64,000 nucleotides of DNA from Paracoccus pantotrophus (GCF_008824185.1 NZ_CP044423.1:68501-132500), one strand, 5' to 3'. Counted from the first letter of the stretch, positions 43,277 to 51,877 are shown. Notes: generated from the sequence alone by a model not told the origin. A program made the numbers and translations.

Positions 43277-44448
43277 GGCGTCTTGGCTGCGGGGGTTGCG
43301 GATCGGGCGCCGGCCGAGGCGAGCGTCTTGCGCAACTCGGCCTCCATCGCCTTGAGGTCTTCCTCGGCGGCGGCGCGCCGGGTGCGGCCCTCGTCGGCGA
43401 TGCGCAGGCTGTCCTCGATGGTCGAGATCAGCTCGGCATTGGCGGTGCGCACCGCCTCGATGTCGAAGACGCCACGCTCCATCTGGGTGCGGATCTGGGC
43501 ATTGGCCTCGCGCAGGTTCTTGGCGTTGGCGGTCAGAAGGTCGTTGGTCAGGTCGTTCGCCTCCTTGACCGCGCGGGCGGCTTCGGCGCTGCGCTGGATG
43601 GTGACGGCCTGGGCCAGCTGCGTCTCCCACAGCGGCACGGTGTTCACCAGCGTCGAATTGATCTTGGTGACCAGAGACTTGTCGTTTTCCTGCACCAGCC
43701 GGATCGAGGGCAGCGACTGCATCGTCACCTGCCGCGTCAGCTTGAGGTCGTGGACCCGCCGCTCCAGGTCGTCGCGGGCCGAGCGCAGGTCGCGCAGCTC
43801 CTGCGCCGCCATGACCTTGTCGTTCTCGGCCGCGGATTCGACGGCGGCTTCCCGGGCGGGGATCTCGTCGCGGTCGATCTGGGCCAGCTTCTCTTCGCCC
43901 GCGGCGATATAGAGCGCCAGTTCGTCATAGAAGTTCAGCGTGCGCTGATAAAGCAGGTCCAGCGACTTGATGTCCTTGAGCAGCCGGTGCTGGTGCTGGT
44001 CCAGGTCCATGGCGATGCGGTCGATCTGGCCCTGCACCTCCTCGTAATTCGCCACGAACTTGGCGAAGGGTGCGGCGCGGCCCAGCAGCCTTTCCCACCA
44101 GCTGCGCTCGCGCCGCACGTCGAGTTCGCTGACGGAAAAGCCGCGGATGGTGGTCACGATCTCGCGCAGCGATTCGCCGGCCGGGCCAACGTCCTTGTTC
44201 TTGACATCCGCCAGCATGGCCTGGCTGATTTCCTGCAATTCGTTCTGGGCGCGGGCGCCGAAATGCACGATCGAGCCCGAATCGCGGATGTCGACCTCGG
44301 CCATGCGCTTGCGGATTTCCTCGGCGACGGCGGGTTCTGCCTCGGTCAGCGTCGGCGCGGCGGCGGGGGGTTCGGGCAGGACGACCGCGGTCACGGTCTG
44401 GATTTCGTCCAAGGCAGCTTGGGCGCTGGCCTGCGTCTGGTTGGTCAT
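43273..44448 (-). CDS. telA: TelA-family toxic anion resistance protein
   Basis: The 391-residue protein is a cytosolic helical protein of the TelA/KlaA family, named for tellurite resistance and later linked to cell-envelope stress. Landmarks are DIRDSGSIVHFGARAQNELQ, RSWWERLLGRAAPFAKFVAN, DQHQHRLLKDIKSLDLLYQR and the C-terminal VKEANDLTNDLLTANAKNLR. Coiled-coil is likely through most of its length. Start: ATG at 44448 behind AAAGGAC; the frame is open to 44670 but not conserved. It heads a minus-strand row with DUF2927, SPFH and zinc-ribbon genes. No terC, terD or xpaC gene is present. Confidence 0.9.
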   Translation of the reverse strand: MTNQTQASAQAALDEIQTVTAVVLPEPPAAAPTLTEAEPAVAEEIRKRMAEVDIRDSGSIVHFGARAQNELQEISQAMLADVKNKDVGPAGESLREIVTTIRGFSVSELDVRRERSWWERLLGRAAPFAKFVANYEEVQGQIDRIAMDLDQHQHRLLKDIKSLDLLYQRTLNFYDELALYIAAGEEKLAQIDRDEIPAREAAVESAAENDKVMAAQELRDLRSARDDLERRVHDLKLTRQVTMQSLPSIRLVQENDKSLVTKINSTLVNTVPLWETQLAQAVTIQRSAEAARAVKEANDLTNDLLTANAKNLREANAQIRTQMERGVFDIEAVRTANAELISTIEDSLRIADEGRTRRAAAEEDLKAMEAELRKTLASAGARSATPAAKTP

Positions 44449-44626
44449 CCGGCTTCGTCCTTTCGTGATGGAACAAGGGCCCGGTTGCAGAATAGGCCGT
44501 TTGCCGCCGAGTTCAACGAGAGGTCGGTGCGAAGGTTCCCTTTGCCCGCGCCGGTGTTGCCATCCTGCCGGGGCGGTCGCGGCGCCCATGTGCCGCGTGC
44601 GGCGCATCGCCGCGAACCCGCGCATG

Positions 44627-44657
44627 AAAAAAGGCGGCCCCGCCAAGCGGGACCGCC
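44627..44657 (-). terminator. rho-independent terminator
   Basis: On the minus strand an 11-base near-perfect stem (ggcggtcccgc with gcggggccgcc, loop TTG) is followed by six T residues (A-run at 44627-44632 on the plus strand). It lies 25 bp after the stop of the 150-residue unknown protein and separates it from telA. Confidence 0.85.
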
Positions 44658-44681
44658 CTGCACCGCCCACCCGGCGAGGCG

Positions 44682-45134
44682 CTACTGCGGCTTGACCAGC
44701 ACCAGGTCGTTCGGCCGCCTCTGGCTTTCGGGCAGGGCCAGGTAGCGGTCGTAATCCGGGACGCTGATCAGCCGCGCCGCGTTGCCCTCGCGCGCGGCCC
44801 GCAGGTTCTGCGCGCTGCTCCGCTCCAGATCGCCCAGCGTCGTCGCCAGCGCCGAGGCCAAAAACAGCGATTTCGCCTCGAACACCTTGGCCACATATTG
44901 GTTGTAGCCCGCGATCGTCCAGGTCGTGCCCGCCCGCTCCCCCTCGCCGTTCACGATCAGATCCAGCGACCAGCCGCCCTGCGCATCCGTCGTCGCCTCG
45001 ACCTGCTGCGTCACCACCCGCAGCCCGCCGTCGAATATGTCCGAGCCCTGAAGCGTCGCGACGATCTTGCCCGAAGCGATCGGCGCAAGCGTCGCATCCA
45101 TCAAAACGCCCCTGACCGTGGCCTTGTTCGGCAT
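44682..45134 (-). CDS. 150-residue protein of unknown function, beta-sandwich-like N-terminus
   Basis: The first 75 residues (ATVRGVLMDATLAPIASGKI, GGLRVVTQQVEATTDAQGGW, SLDLIVNGEGERAGTTWTIA) look like a carboxypeptidase-regulatory or tail-fibre-type beta-sandwich. A helical region with ALATTLGDLERSSAQNLRAA follows, then a basic/polar end. No catalytic motif or signal peptide is seen. It has its own terminator and a GAGAGGGTGAG ribosome site, so it is a single-gene unit. Relation to phage structural proteins is possible from the domain type, but no phage genes are adjacent. Confidence 0.6.
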   Translation of the reverse strand: MPNKATVRGVLMDATLAPIASGKIVATLQGSDIFDGGLRVVTQQVEATTDAQGGWSLDLIVNGEGERAGTTWTIAGYNQYVAKVFEAKSLFLASALATTLGDLERSSAQNLRAAREGNAARLISVPDYDRYLALPESQRRPNDLVLVKPQ

Positions 45135-45216
45135 CTCACCCTCTCCTCATCCGAAATCGCCACGCATTATCGGGCGCGGCCCGGCACGTTGCCGGGTGGC
45201 GCCGTGCAACGGCCGG

Positions 45217-46248
45217 TCAGGGCGCGTCCTGCGCCAGGGGGACGCGGTTCTGGCGCCAAAGGTCGGGGGTGGTGCCCTCGGTCTCGCGGAAGACCCGGAT
45301 CAGGTGCGAGGCGTCGCAGAAGCCGGTCTCCTCGGCGATGCGGGTGACGGTGCGGTCGGTGCGCGCCAGCAGCATGCGCGCCTGCGCCAGCCGGATGCGG
45401 ATCGAGGCATCGGCGGGCGGGATGCCCAGGTCGGCGTTGAAATGCCGTTCCAGCTTGCGCCGCCCGACGCCCAGATCCCTGGCGATGCGGGCGATGGACA
45501 AGGGCGCATGCAGGTTCTGCTGCATGGCCAGCAGCGCGCGGCGCACCAGCGGGTCGCGGGCGTTGAGTTCCAGCGGCAGGCCGGGCTGCGGGCGGTCACC
45601 GGCCATCGGCTCGTCGATCATCAGGATCGACAGCGCCTTGCGCGCGGCGGCCCGGCCCAGGTGGCGGTCGACCAGGAAGGCGGCCAGATGCGCGGCGCTG
45701 ACCCCGCCCGAGCAGGACAGCCGGTCGCGGTCCACCACGAAGATCTGGTCCGAGACCGGGCGCATCCGCTCGAACTCGGCCAGGAAATCCTGGTGATGGA
45801 ACCAGCTGACGCAGCAGCGATAGCCGTCCATCAGCCCGATGCGGGCCATGGCGAAGACCCCGGTGCAAAGCCCGCCAAGCGCCACCCGCGCCAGGGCGGC
45901 GCGGCGCAGGAAGGCGCCCTGTTCCGGCGAAAGGCCGGGGCCGCCGTCGATCAGCCCGCCCACGGTGATGATATAGTCGAAGCGCGCGGGGTCGCCCAGC
46001 CGCTCGTCCGGCTCGATGCGTATCCCGCAGGAGGATTGTACCGGCGCCATGTCCGACGACAGCACCCGCCAGCGGCAGCGGATCGGGCGCGAGCCGTCGC
46101 CATCGTCGGCCGCCAGCCGCAGCACGTCCACGAAGGTGGCAAAGGCCGACAGCGTGAAGCGCGGCGTCAGCAGGAAGCCGATGCGCAGTCGCGGCTGGCT
46201 GGGGTCGGGCGTAAGGTCGGGTTCGGGCATCTGTCGCGATTCGTCCAT
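45217..46248 (-). CDS. GlxA-family AraC-type transcriptional regulator
   Basis: The 343-residue protein joins a DJ-1/PfpI-like amidotransferase-fold domain (residues about 20-190: RIGFLLTPRFTLSAFATFVD, ALGGLCTGVFAMARIGLMDG, CSGGVSAAHLAAFLVDRHLG) to a C-terminal AraC double helix-turn-helix (about 230-330: SIARIARDLGVGRRKLERHF, AEETGFCDASHLIRVFRETE). The layout matches GlxA/GbdR/CdhR regulators of choline, carnitine or glycine-betaine use. No such catabolic genes are nearby, so the target is unknown. The start may be 46248 or the next ATG at 46230; neither has a strong ribosome site. Confidence 0.85.
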   Translation of the reverse strand: MDESRQMPEPDLTPDPSQPRLRIGFLLTPRFTLSAFATFVDVLRLAADDGDGSRPIRCRWRVLSSDMAPVQSSCGIRIEPDERLGDPARFDYIITVGGLIDGGPGLSPEQGAFLRRAALARVALGGLCTGVFAMARIGLMDGYRCCVSWFHHQDFLAEFERMRPVSDQIFVVDRDRLSCSGGVSAAHLAAFLVDRHLGRAAARKALSILMIDEPMAGDRPQPGLPLELNARDPLVRRALLAMQQNLHAPLSIARIARDLGVGRRKLERHFNADLGIPPADASIRIRLAQARMLLARTDRTVTRIAEETGFCDASHLIRVFRETEGTTPDLWRQNRVPLAQDAP

Positions 46249-46297
46249 GGATGGCGTCGCGATGATGCCATGTTTTGCGGCGTGATCCAGAGCGCGA

Positions 46298-47632
46298 TCA
46301 CTCCTTGGTGGCCAGGACCATCGTGGCGGTGCCGGCCTGGGCGGCATCCTGCGCATTGCCGCCGGCCTCGACCAGTTCGCGCGCCTCCTCTTCGTCCTCG
46401 TCCTCCAGCGCAGGCGGATCCTCGCCGGCCAGGAAATTGCCGAATTTCTGCAGGCCGGGAATATGTTCGGCAAGCACCCGCATCACCACCAGCAGCGGCA
46501 CGGCGACGATCATGCCGATCACCGACCAAAGCCAGGCCCAGAGCGCGACGGTCAGAAACACCACCACCGTGTTCAGCTGCAAGCGGCGCGAGACGAGATA
46601 GGGGGTGATGAGCTGTCCTTCCAGCGCGGTCAGGCCCAGGTAGGTCAGGCCGATCATCAGCGGCGTGAACAGGTCGTCGAAGACGAAGACCCCGACGAGC
46701 GTCGCGATGACGATGCCGGCGACCGAGCCCAGGTAGGGGATGAAGTTCAGCAGGAAGGCCGCCAGTCCGAACAGCACCGGGCTGGGCATGCCCCAGACCC
46801 ACATGGCCAGCCCGATGGCCAGCCCCAGGCAGGCATTGATCAGGGTGATCGCGCCCAGATAGGCGCCCAGGCTGTCCTCGATCTCGCGCAGCGCCAGGTA
46901 GGCCGCGCGCTTTTCGCGCATGGAATCGAAGCTCTGCACGATCTTGAGATACAGCAGGTCGCCCGAGGAGATCAGGAAGAACAGCAAAAACAGCGTGAAG
47001 ATGATCTGGCCGGCGAAGGCCGGACCCAGGTTCAGCACGCTGGCCAGGGTCGAGGTCTCGGGGGTGGCGTTCACCTCGACCTGGATCTGCTGGTCGGGCG
47101 GTTGCGGCGTGCCGGGGGCGGGGATGGCGCTGAGCGTGCCGGTCAGCGTCGCATCCGGCGGCGTCTCGCCGGGCGATGTGGCGGGCCCGGGCGGGGCCGC
47201 GCCGCCGCCGGCGATCTCGTCGATTTTTTCGGCGGCGCGTTCCAGGCCATGGAAATTGCTGCGAATCTCGGCGAATCGCTGTTCCAGCCGCTCGGTGATC
47301 TGCGGCGCGTTCTCGATCAGGCGATTGGCCGGGCCCGAGATGGCGAAGCCGATCAGCACCACCGCCACCACCAGGCCCAGCGAGACGATGGCCGCGGTGA
47401 CGATGGCCCCGATGCCCAGCCGCTCCATCAGCCGGCGGAAGGGCACGAAGACGAAGAACAGCAGGATCGCCAGCGTCACCGGCATCAGGAAACTGCGCGC
47501 TTGCGCGAAGAAGCTGAACAGCAGGATGAGGAAGATGCCGATCACGGCCCAGTTGGCCACCTTGGCCCCGCCCTTGTCGGCGGGTGCGGCAAAGGGAAAC
47601 ATGTGGCTGCGGTGTTCCCGATCCGGCGGCAT
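46298..47632 (-). CDS. AI-2E family (PerM/YhhT-like) membrane transporter
   Basis: The 444-residue protein has about eight transmembrane helices in the order usual for the AI-2E exporter superfamily: two N-terminal helices (VIGIFLILLFSFFAQARSFL), a soluble middle part, and a conserved C-terminal set with LAAFLLNFIPYLGSVAGIVI and LTALEGQLITPYLVSRRLQL. A Pro/Thr/Ala-rich insert of about 45 residues (around residues 145-190) in the soluble loop is longer than in many members. The tail is acidic (DEDEEEARELVEAGG). Members move small molecules or ions; substrate here is unknown. The gene is 50 bp upstream of the GlxA-type regulator on the same strand. Confidence 0.85.
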   Translation of the reverse strand: MPPDREHRSHMFPFAAPADKGGAKVANWAVIGIFLILLFSFFAQARSFLMPVTLAILLFFVFVPFRRLMERLGIGAIVTAAIVSLGLVVAVVLIGFAISGPANRLIENAPQITERLEQRFAEIRSNFHGLERAAEKIDEIAGGGAAPPGPATSPGETPPDATLTGTLSAIPAPGTPQPPDQQIQVEVNATPETSTLASVLNLGPAFAGQIIFTLFLLFFLISSGDLLYLKIVQSFDSMREKRAAYLALREIEDSLGAYLGAITLINACLGLAIGLAMWVWGMPSPVLFGLAAFLLNFIPYLGSVAGIVIATLVGVFVFDDLFTPLMIGLTYLGLTALEGQLITPYLVSRRLQLNTVVVFLTVALWAWLWSVIGMIVAVPLLVVMRVLAEHIPGLQKFGNFLAGEDPPALEDEDEEEARELVEAGGNAQDAAQAGTATMVLATKE

Positions 47633-47669
47633 GCATCCCCCTCTCCGCTTTGCGCGGGGGAAACGCCAA

Positions 47670-47703
47670 GCCCGCGGCCGGGTTCCCCCGCCGCGGGCGT
47701 TTT
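47670..47703. terminator. GC-rich hairpin between convergent-end region and AI-2E gene
   Basis: A nine-base stem (gcccgcggc, 47670-47678; gccgcgggc, 47690-47698) lies 27 bp after the carboxynorspermidine dehydrogenase stop. Its T-tract (gtttt) is on the plus strand, where no gene ends, and only a weak one (cgtttcc) is present in the minus direction. It may still end the minus-strand polyamine transcript. Confidence 0.35.
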
Positions 47704-47725
47704 CGGCCAGCCGGCCGGGCCGCGC

Positions 47726-48949
47726 TTACAGCGGGTGGTCGCCCGTGGCGTCGATGACGCGGGTGGGCAGGCCCAGGTCGCCCAGCAGTTCCAGGAAGGG
47801 GCGGGCGGGCAGATCCTCGACATTGACCATGCGCTTCACGTCCCAGGTGCCGCGCGCGATCAGGATCGCCGCCGCGACCGGGGGCACGCCCGCGGTGTAG
47901 CTGATGCCCTGGCTGCCGACCTCGTTATAGGCGTCCTTGTGGTCGGCGACGTTGTAGATGAACACCTCGCCCGGCTTGCCGTCCAGCGTGCCCTTGACCA
48001 GGTCGCCGATGCAGGTCTTGCCCTCGTAATCGGGGGCGAGGCTGGCCGGGTCGGGCAGCACGGCCTTGACCACCTTCAGCGGCACGACCTCCAGCCCCTC
48101 GGCGGTCGTGACCGGCTGTTCGGAAAGCAGGCCGAGGTTCTTCAGCACGGTGAAGACATTGATGTAATGCTCGCCGAAGCCCATCCAGAAGCGCACGTCG
48201 GCGTCCTTGTAGCGGGCCGAGAGGCTGTGTACCTCGTCATGGCCGGACAGGTAGGCGGTGCGCTTGCCGACGACGGGCAGATCCCATTCGCGGCCGACCT
48301 CGAACATCTGGTTCTGCCGCCATTCGCCGCCCTGCCAGGAATAGACCGTGCCGGTGAATTCGCGGAAGTTGATCTCGGGGTCGAAATTGGTGGCGAAATA
48401 GCGGCCGTGGGAGCCGGCATTGATGTCCACGATGTCGATCGAGTCGATCTTGTCGAAATATTCGTCCTCGGCCAGCCGGGCATAGGCGTTGACCACGCCG
48501 GGGTCGAAGCCCGCGCCCAGGATGGCGGTGACGCCGGCCTTCTCGCAATCCTCGCGCCGCTTCCATTCGTAATTGGCATACCAGGGCGGCGTCTCGCAGA
48601 TCTTGGTCGGATCTTCGTGGATCGCGGTGTCGATATAGGCGGCGCCGGTCTCGATGCAGCCCTGCAGGACGGTCATGTTGACGAAGGCCGAGCCGACGTT
48701 GACGACGATGCCGGCGTCGATCTGGCGGATCAGCGCGGCCACGGCGGCGCTGTCCATGGCGTCCAGCGGATGCGCGGTGAATTCGACCGAATGGCCCTTT
48801 TCACGAATGCTCGCGATGATCTTCTCGGCCTTGGACACGGTTCGGCTGGCGATATGCAGCGTTCCGAATTCCTTGGCGTTCTGCGCCACCTTATGCGCGA
48901 CCACCTGGGCGACGCCGCCGGCGCCGATGATGAGCACGTTCTTGGCCAA
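47726..48949 (-). CDS. carboxynorspermidine dehydrogenase (saccharopine dehydrogenase family)
   Basis: This enzyme (CANSDH/CASDH) joins aspartate semialdehyde to putrescine or diaminopropane by NADPH-dependent reductive amination, giving carboxyspermidine or carboxynorspermidine. The 407-residue protein starts with a Rossmann motif (VLIIGAGGVAQVVAHKVAQN) and has the family segments INVGSAF-like VVNVGSAFVNMTVLQGCIET, AAYIDTAIHEDPTKI and ILGAGFDPGVVNAYARLAED. It lies 48 bp downstream of the decarboxylase gene nspC on the same strand, forming a two-gene pathway. Confidence 0.9.
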   Translation of the reverse strand: MAKNVLIIGAGGVAQVVAHKVAQNAKEFGTLHIASRTVSKAEKIIASIREKGHSVEFTAHPLDAMDSAAVAALIRQIDAGIVVNVGSAFVNMTVLQGCIETGAAYIDTAIHEDPTKICETPPWYANYEWKRREDCEKAGVTAILGAGFDPGVVNAYARLAEDEYFDKIDSIDIVDINAGSHGRYFATNFDPEINFREFTGTVYSWQGGEWRQNQMFEVGREWDLPVVGKRTAYLSGHDEVHSLSARYKDADVRFWMGFGEHYINVFTVLKNLGLLSEQPVTTAEGLEVVPLKVVKAVLPDPASLAPDYEGKTCIGDLVKGTLDGKPGEVFIYNVADHKDAYNEVGSQGISYTAGVPPVAAAILIARGTWDVKRMVNVEDLPARPFLELLGDLGLPTRVIDATGDHPL

Positions 48950-48997
48950 TTCAGTCTCCTTTTCGGGGGCTAAGGAAAGGGGATGGCTTGCGCCTGG

Positions 48998-50104
48998 TCA
49001 GGACAGGCTGGCTTTGTAGTCGTCATAGGTGAACCGGCGGACCTCGCGGATCGTTCCGTCCTCGGCCCGGATGGCGATGGCGGGCATGGGCACGCCGTTG
49101 AACCAGTTCTTCTTGACCATGGTATAGCCGCCGGCATCGGCGATGCTGATGCGGTCGCCGACCTTCAGCGGCTGCGGGAAGCGGCCCTCGCCGAAGATGT
49201 CGCCCGCGAGGCAGGTCTTGCCGGCGATCTGCCAGGGATGCTCGCCCTCCTGCGGCAGCTTCGCCGTCTCGCGATAGATCAGCAGGTCGAGCATATGCGC
49301 CTCGATGCTGCTGTCCACGATGGCCACGTCCTTGCCGTGGTGGATGGTGTCCAGGACCGTGACCTCCAGCGTGGTCGAGCGGGTGATGCTGGCCTCGCCC
49401 GGTTCCAGGAAGACCTGCACGCCGAAACGTTCCGAGAACGCCTTGAGCCGGTCGGCAAGACGGTCCAGCGGATAGCCCTCGCCGGTGAAATGGATGCCGC
49501 CGCCCAGGCTGACCCAGTCGAGCCTTTCCAGGAAGCCGCCGAACTCGGCCTCGATCCGGCCCAGCTGGGCGTCGAACAGCTCGAAATCCGCATTCTCGCA
49601 ATTGTAGTGGATCATCACGCCCGAGATGCGGTCCAGCGCCGCCTCCAGCCGGTTCAGATCCCATTCGCCCAGCCGCGAGAAGGGGCGGGCCGGGTCGGCC
49701 AGGTCGAAGCCGCTGGTCGAGAAGCGCGGGTTCAGCCGCAGCCCCATGGCGATGCCGCGCGCCTTGGCCCGCGCGCCATAGCGGTCGAGCTGGCCCAGGC
49801 TGTTGAAGATGATCTTGTCGGCGTAACCCAGCGCCTCGTCGATCTCGTGATCGGCCCAGGCGACGGAATAGGCATGGGTTTCCTTGCCGAATTCCTCGTG
49901 CCCCAGCCGCAGCTCGAACAGCGAGGACGAGGTGGTGCCGTCCATGAAGTCGCGCATGAAGTCGAAGGCCGACCAGGTGGCGAAGCATTTCAGCGCCAGC
50001 AGGCATTTCGCGCCCGAGCGTTCGCGCAGATAGTGGATTCGCTCCATGTTCACCCGCAGCTTCGCGAGGTCGATCAGGTAATAGGGCGTCTGCAGATCGG
50101 ACAT
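48998..50104 (-). CDS. nspC: carboxynorspermidine/carboxyspermidine decarboxylase
   Basis: NspC is a PLP-dependent, alanine-racemase-fold decarboxylase that completes the alternative spermidine/norspermidine route. The 368-residue protein begins QTPYYLIDLAKLRVNMERIH; the PLP lysine is in CLLALKCFATWSAFDFMRDF. The PLP-phosphate and substrate regions are SLGGGIHFTGEGYPLDRLAD and FLEPGEASITRSTTLEVTVL, and the catalytic cysteine loop KTCLAGDIFGEGRFPQPLKV is present. It is the first gene of the polyamine pair. Confidence 0.93.
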   Translation of the reverse strand: MSDLQTPYYLIDLAKLRVNMERIHYLRERSGAKCLLALKCFATWSAFDFMRDFMDGTTSSSLFELRLGHEEFGKETHAYSVAWADHEIDEALGYADKIIFNSLGQLDRYGARAKARGIAMGLRLNPRFSTSGFDLADPARPFSRLGEWDLNRLEAALDRISGVMIHYNCENADFELFDAQLGRIEAEFGGFLERLDWVSLGGGIHFTGEGYPLDRLADRLKAFSERFGVQVFLEPGEASITRSTTLEVTVLDTIHHGKDVAIVDSSIEAHMLDLLIYRETAKLPQEGEHPWQIAGKTCLAGDIFGEGRFPQPLKVGDRISIADAGGYTMVKKNWFNGVPMPAIAIRAEDGTIREVRRFTYDDYKASLS

Positions 50105-50224
50105 GGCGCGGAACCTCTGGCCTTGCGACCGTGAAAGCGGAAAACGAATGGCTCATTTAGGGCCACGGGCCGCATTTCGCAAGAAAGCGTGACGGGCGCG
50201 TGACGATGGGCGCGACAGGGCGCG

Positions 50225-51250
50225 TCAGATGCGCAATCGCACCGGCTGGCCCGTGCGCACCGATTCGTCGGCGGCAAGGCAGACGGCGAGCGAGGAGACC
50301 GCGTCGCGCATGTGCCGCTCCAGGTCCATGTCCCCGGCGATGGCGCGCGCCATGAAGGCGGCCTCGGCGTCGCAAAGCTGCTGGTGGCCGGGTTCGTCCC
50401 GCATCGAGATGTCCTGGTCCGGCTCGCCGATGCGATGCAGGCGCAGGGTGGCGGTCCGGGTATGGGTGTCGATGTCGTCCGAGCGCGCATCCTCGGGCAT
50501 GCGGATGCTGACGGCACCGCGGGGGCTGACCACGTCCTTCACGAAAAAGGCGCTGTCGGACATCATCGGCCCCCAGCCGGCCTCGTACCAGCCCAGCGAG
50601 CCGTCCTGGAACAGCACCTGGAAATGGCCGTAATTGTACATATCCGCCGCGATCTCGTCCGAGAGGCGCAGGCCCATGCCGCGCACCTCGACCGGGGGGG
50701 CGTCGGTGATCTGGCACATGACATCGACGTAATGCACGCCGCAATCGACGATGGGCGGCGTGGTGTGCATCAGCGCCTTGTGGACCTGCCAGGTCGGGCC
50801 CGAGCTTTGCTGGTTCAGGTTCAGCCGGAAGACATAGGGCCCGCCAAGGGCGCGGGCCTCGTCGATCAGGCGCTGCCAGCTGGGATGGTGGCGCAGGATG
50901 TAGCCGACGACCAGCTTGCGGCCGGTCTCGCCGGCGCATTCGACCACGCGGCGGGCGTCCTCGACCGTGGTGGCCAGGGGCTTTTCGACGAAGACATGCG
51001 CGCCGGCCCGCATGGCGGCGATGGCATATTCGGCATGGCTGTCGGAATAGGTGGCGATCACCGCCACGTCGGGGCGCAGGCGGTGCAGCGCCTCGTGGAA
51101 ATCCTGGCTTTGCGGGATCGCGGCCAGTTCGGGCGGCAGGTCCACGGGCGAGCGGTTGACCAGGCCGACGATCTCGGCCCCCGGCTGCTTCAGCCAGGCC
51201 AGCGCGTGGCTGCGCCCCATGTTGCCCAGGCCGGCGACCATCACCCGCAT
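50225..51250 (-). CDS. Gfo/Idh/MocA-family NAD(P)-dependent oxidoreductase
   Basis: The 341-residue protein has the N-terminal Rossmann domain (VMVAGLGNMGRSHALAWLKQ), the EKP motif in AGAHVFVEKPLATTVEDARR that positions substrate and cofactor, and the C-terminal mixed sheet with the catalytic-type histidine in PIVDCGVHYVDVMCQITDAP. Such enzymes oxidise or reduce sugars and cyclitols. Substrate is unknown. It is only three bases after the iscR stop on the same strand. That is unexpected, because iscR usually leads an iron-sulfur operon. Confidence 0.88.
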   Translation of the reverse strand: MRVMVAGLGNMGRSHALAWLKQPGAEIVGLVNRSPVDLPPELAAIPQSQDFHEALHRLRPDVAVIATYSDSHAEYAIAAMRAGAHVFVEKPLATTVEDARRVVECAGETGRKLVVGYILRHHPSWQRLIDEARALGGPYVFRLNLNQQSSGPTWQVHKALMHTTPPIVDCGVHYVDVMCQITDAPPVEVRGMGLRLSDEIAADMYNYGHFQVLFQDGSLGWYEAGWGPMMSDSAFFVKDVVSPRGAVSIRMPEDARSDDIDTHTRTATLRLHRIGEPDQDISMRDEPGHQQLCDAEAAFMARAIAGDMDLERHMRDAVSSLAVCLAADESVRTGQPVRLRI

Positions 51251-51253
51251 GGC

Positions 51254-51712
51254 CTAGTCGTCCACGATCGACAGGATCTTGGGCAGGGCGGGGCAGGGCA
51301 GCAGCTGGTTCCTCGCCACATCCGCCAGCGTATGATTGTGCAGGAACACATAGACATGCGCGGACAGGCTTTCCCACAGCCGGTTCGACAGCGTCTGCGC
51401 GCGCGAGCCCGAGACCCCGCCCGAGGCGCCGGCGCCGACATGCAGCGCGCTGACGGTTTCGTCCACCGCCTCCAGCACATCGGCCACGCGGATCGTCTCG
51501 GGCGCCTTGGCCAGCCGGTAGCCGCCGCCCGGCCCGCGCACCGAATCGACCAGCCCGGCCCGGCGCAGCCGCACGAAGAGCTGCTCCAGATAGGGCAGCG
51601 AGATGTCCTGCCGCTTGGAGATCTCGGCCAGCGAGGTCAGCTCGTCGCCTTTGGCGATGGCCAGATCGACCAGGGCGACCATTGCGTAACGTCCCTTGGT
51701 GGACAGTTTCAT
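51254..51712 (-). CDS. iscR: IscR-type Rrf2 regulator with a single cysteine
   Basis: IscR senses iron-sulfur cluster status and controls cluster-assembly genes. The 152-residue protein has the Rrf2 winged helix (MKLSTKGRYAMVALVDLAIA, EISKRQDISLPYLEQLFVRL, GPGGGYRLAKAPETIRVADV). The three cluster-binding cysteines of the E. coli type are absent: the loop reads HVGAGASGGVSGSRAQTLSN, and the only cysteine is at about residue 140 (LLPCPALPK). This matches the Rhodobacter sphaeroides type described as binding its cluster with one cysteine. The start is at 51712; the frame is open to 51757. It is divergent from a hydrolase gene, as in relatives, but no suf genes follow. Confidence 0.88.
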   Translation of the reverse strand: MKLSTKGRYAMVALVDLAIAKGDELTSLAEISKRQDISLPYLEQLFVRLRRAGLVDSVRGPGGGYRLAKAPETIRVADVLEAVDETVSALHVGAGASGGVSGSRAQTLSNRLWESLSAHVYVFLHNHTLADVARNQLLPCPALPKILSIVDD

Positions 51713-51877
51713 CTTGCCTCTCCTCCAGCCGCAAACCATTGACGACGCGCAAGCCAACGGCTAATTCCCCGGCGCCGTCCTTGAATGCGTCTTGCCTATG
51801 TCGGGCGCGCTTCCCAGATTGACGATCTAGAGCCGCGCCGTCACAGGGTCAAGGAACCCGAGTTTCAAAGGAAGCCC

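Noticed and set aside
38825..43912. A 1695-codon plus-strand open frame across the kinase, zinc-ribbon, SPFH and DUF2927 genes
   Set aside because: Same composition artefact; the minus-strand genes have clear domains, starts and overlaps.
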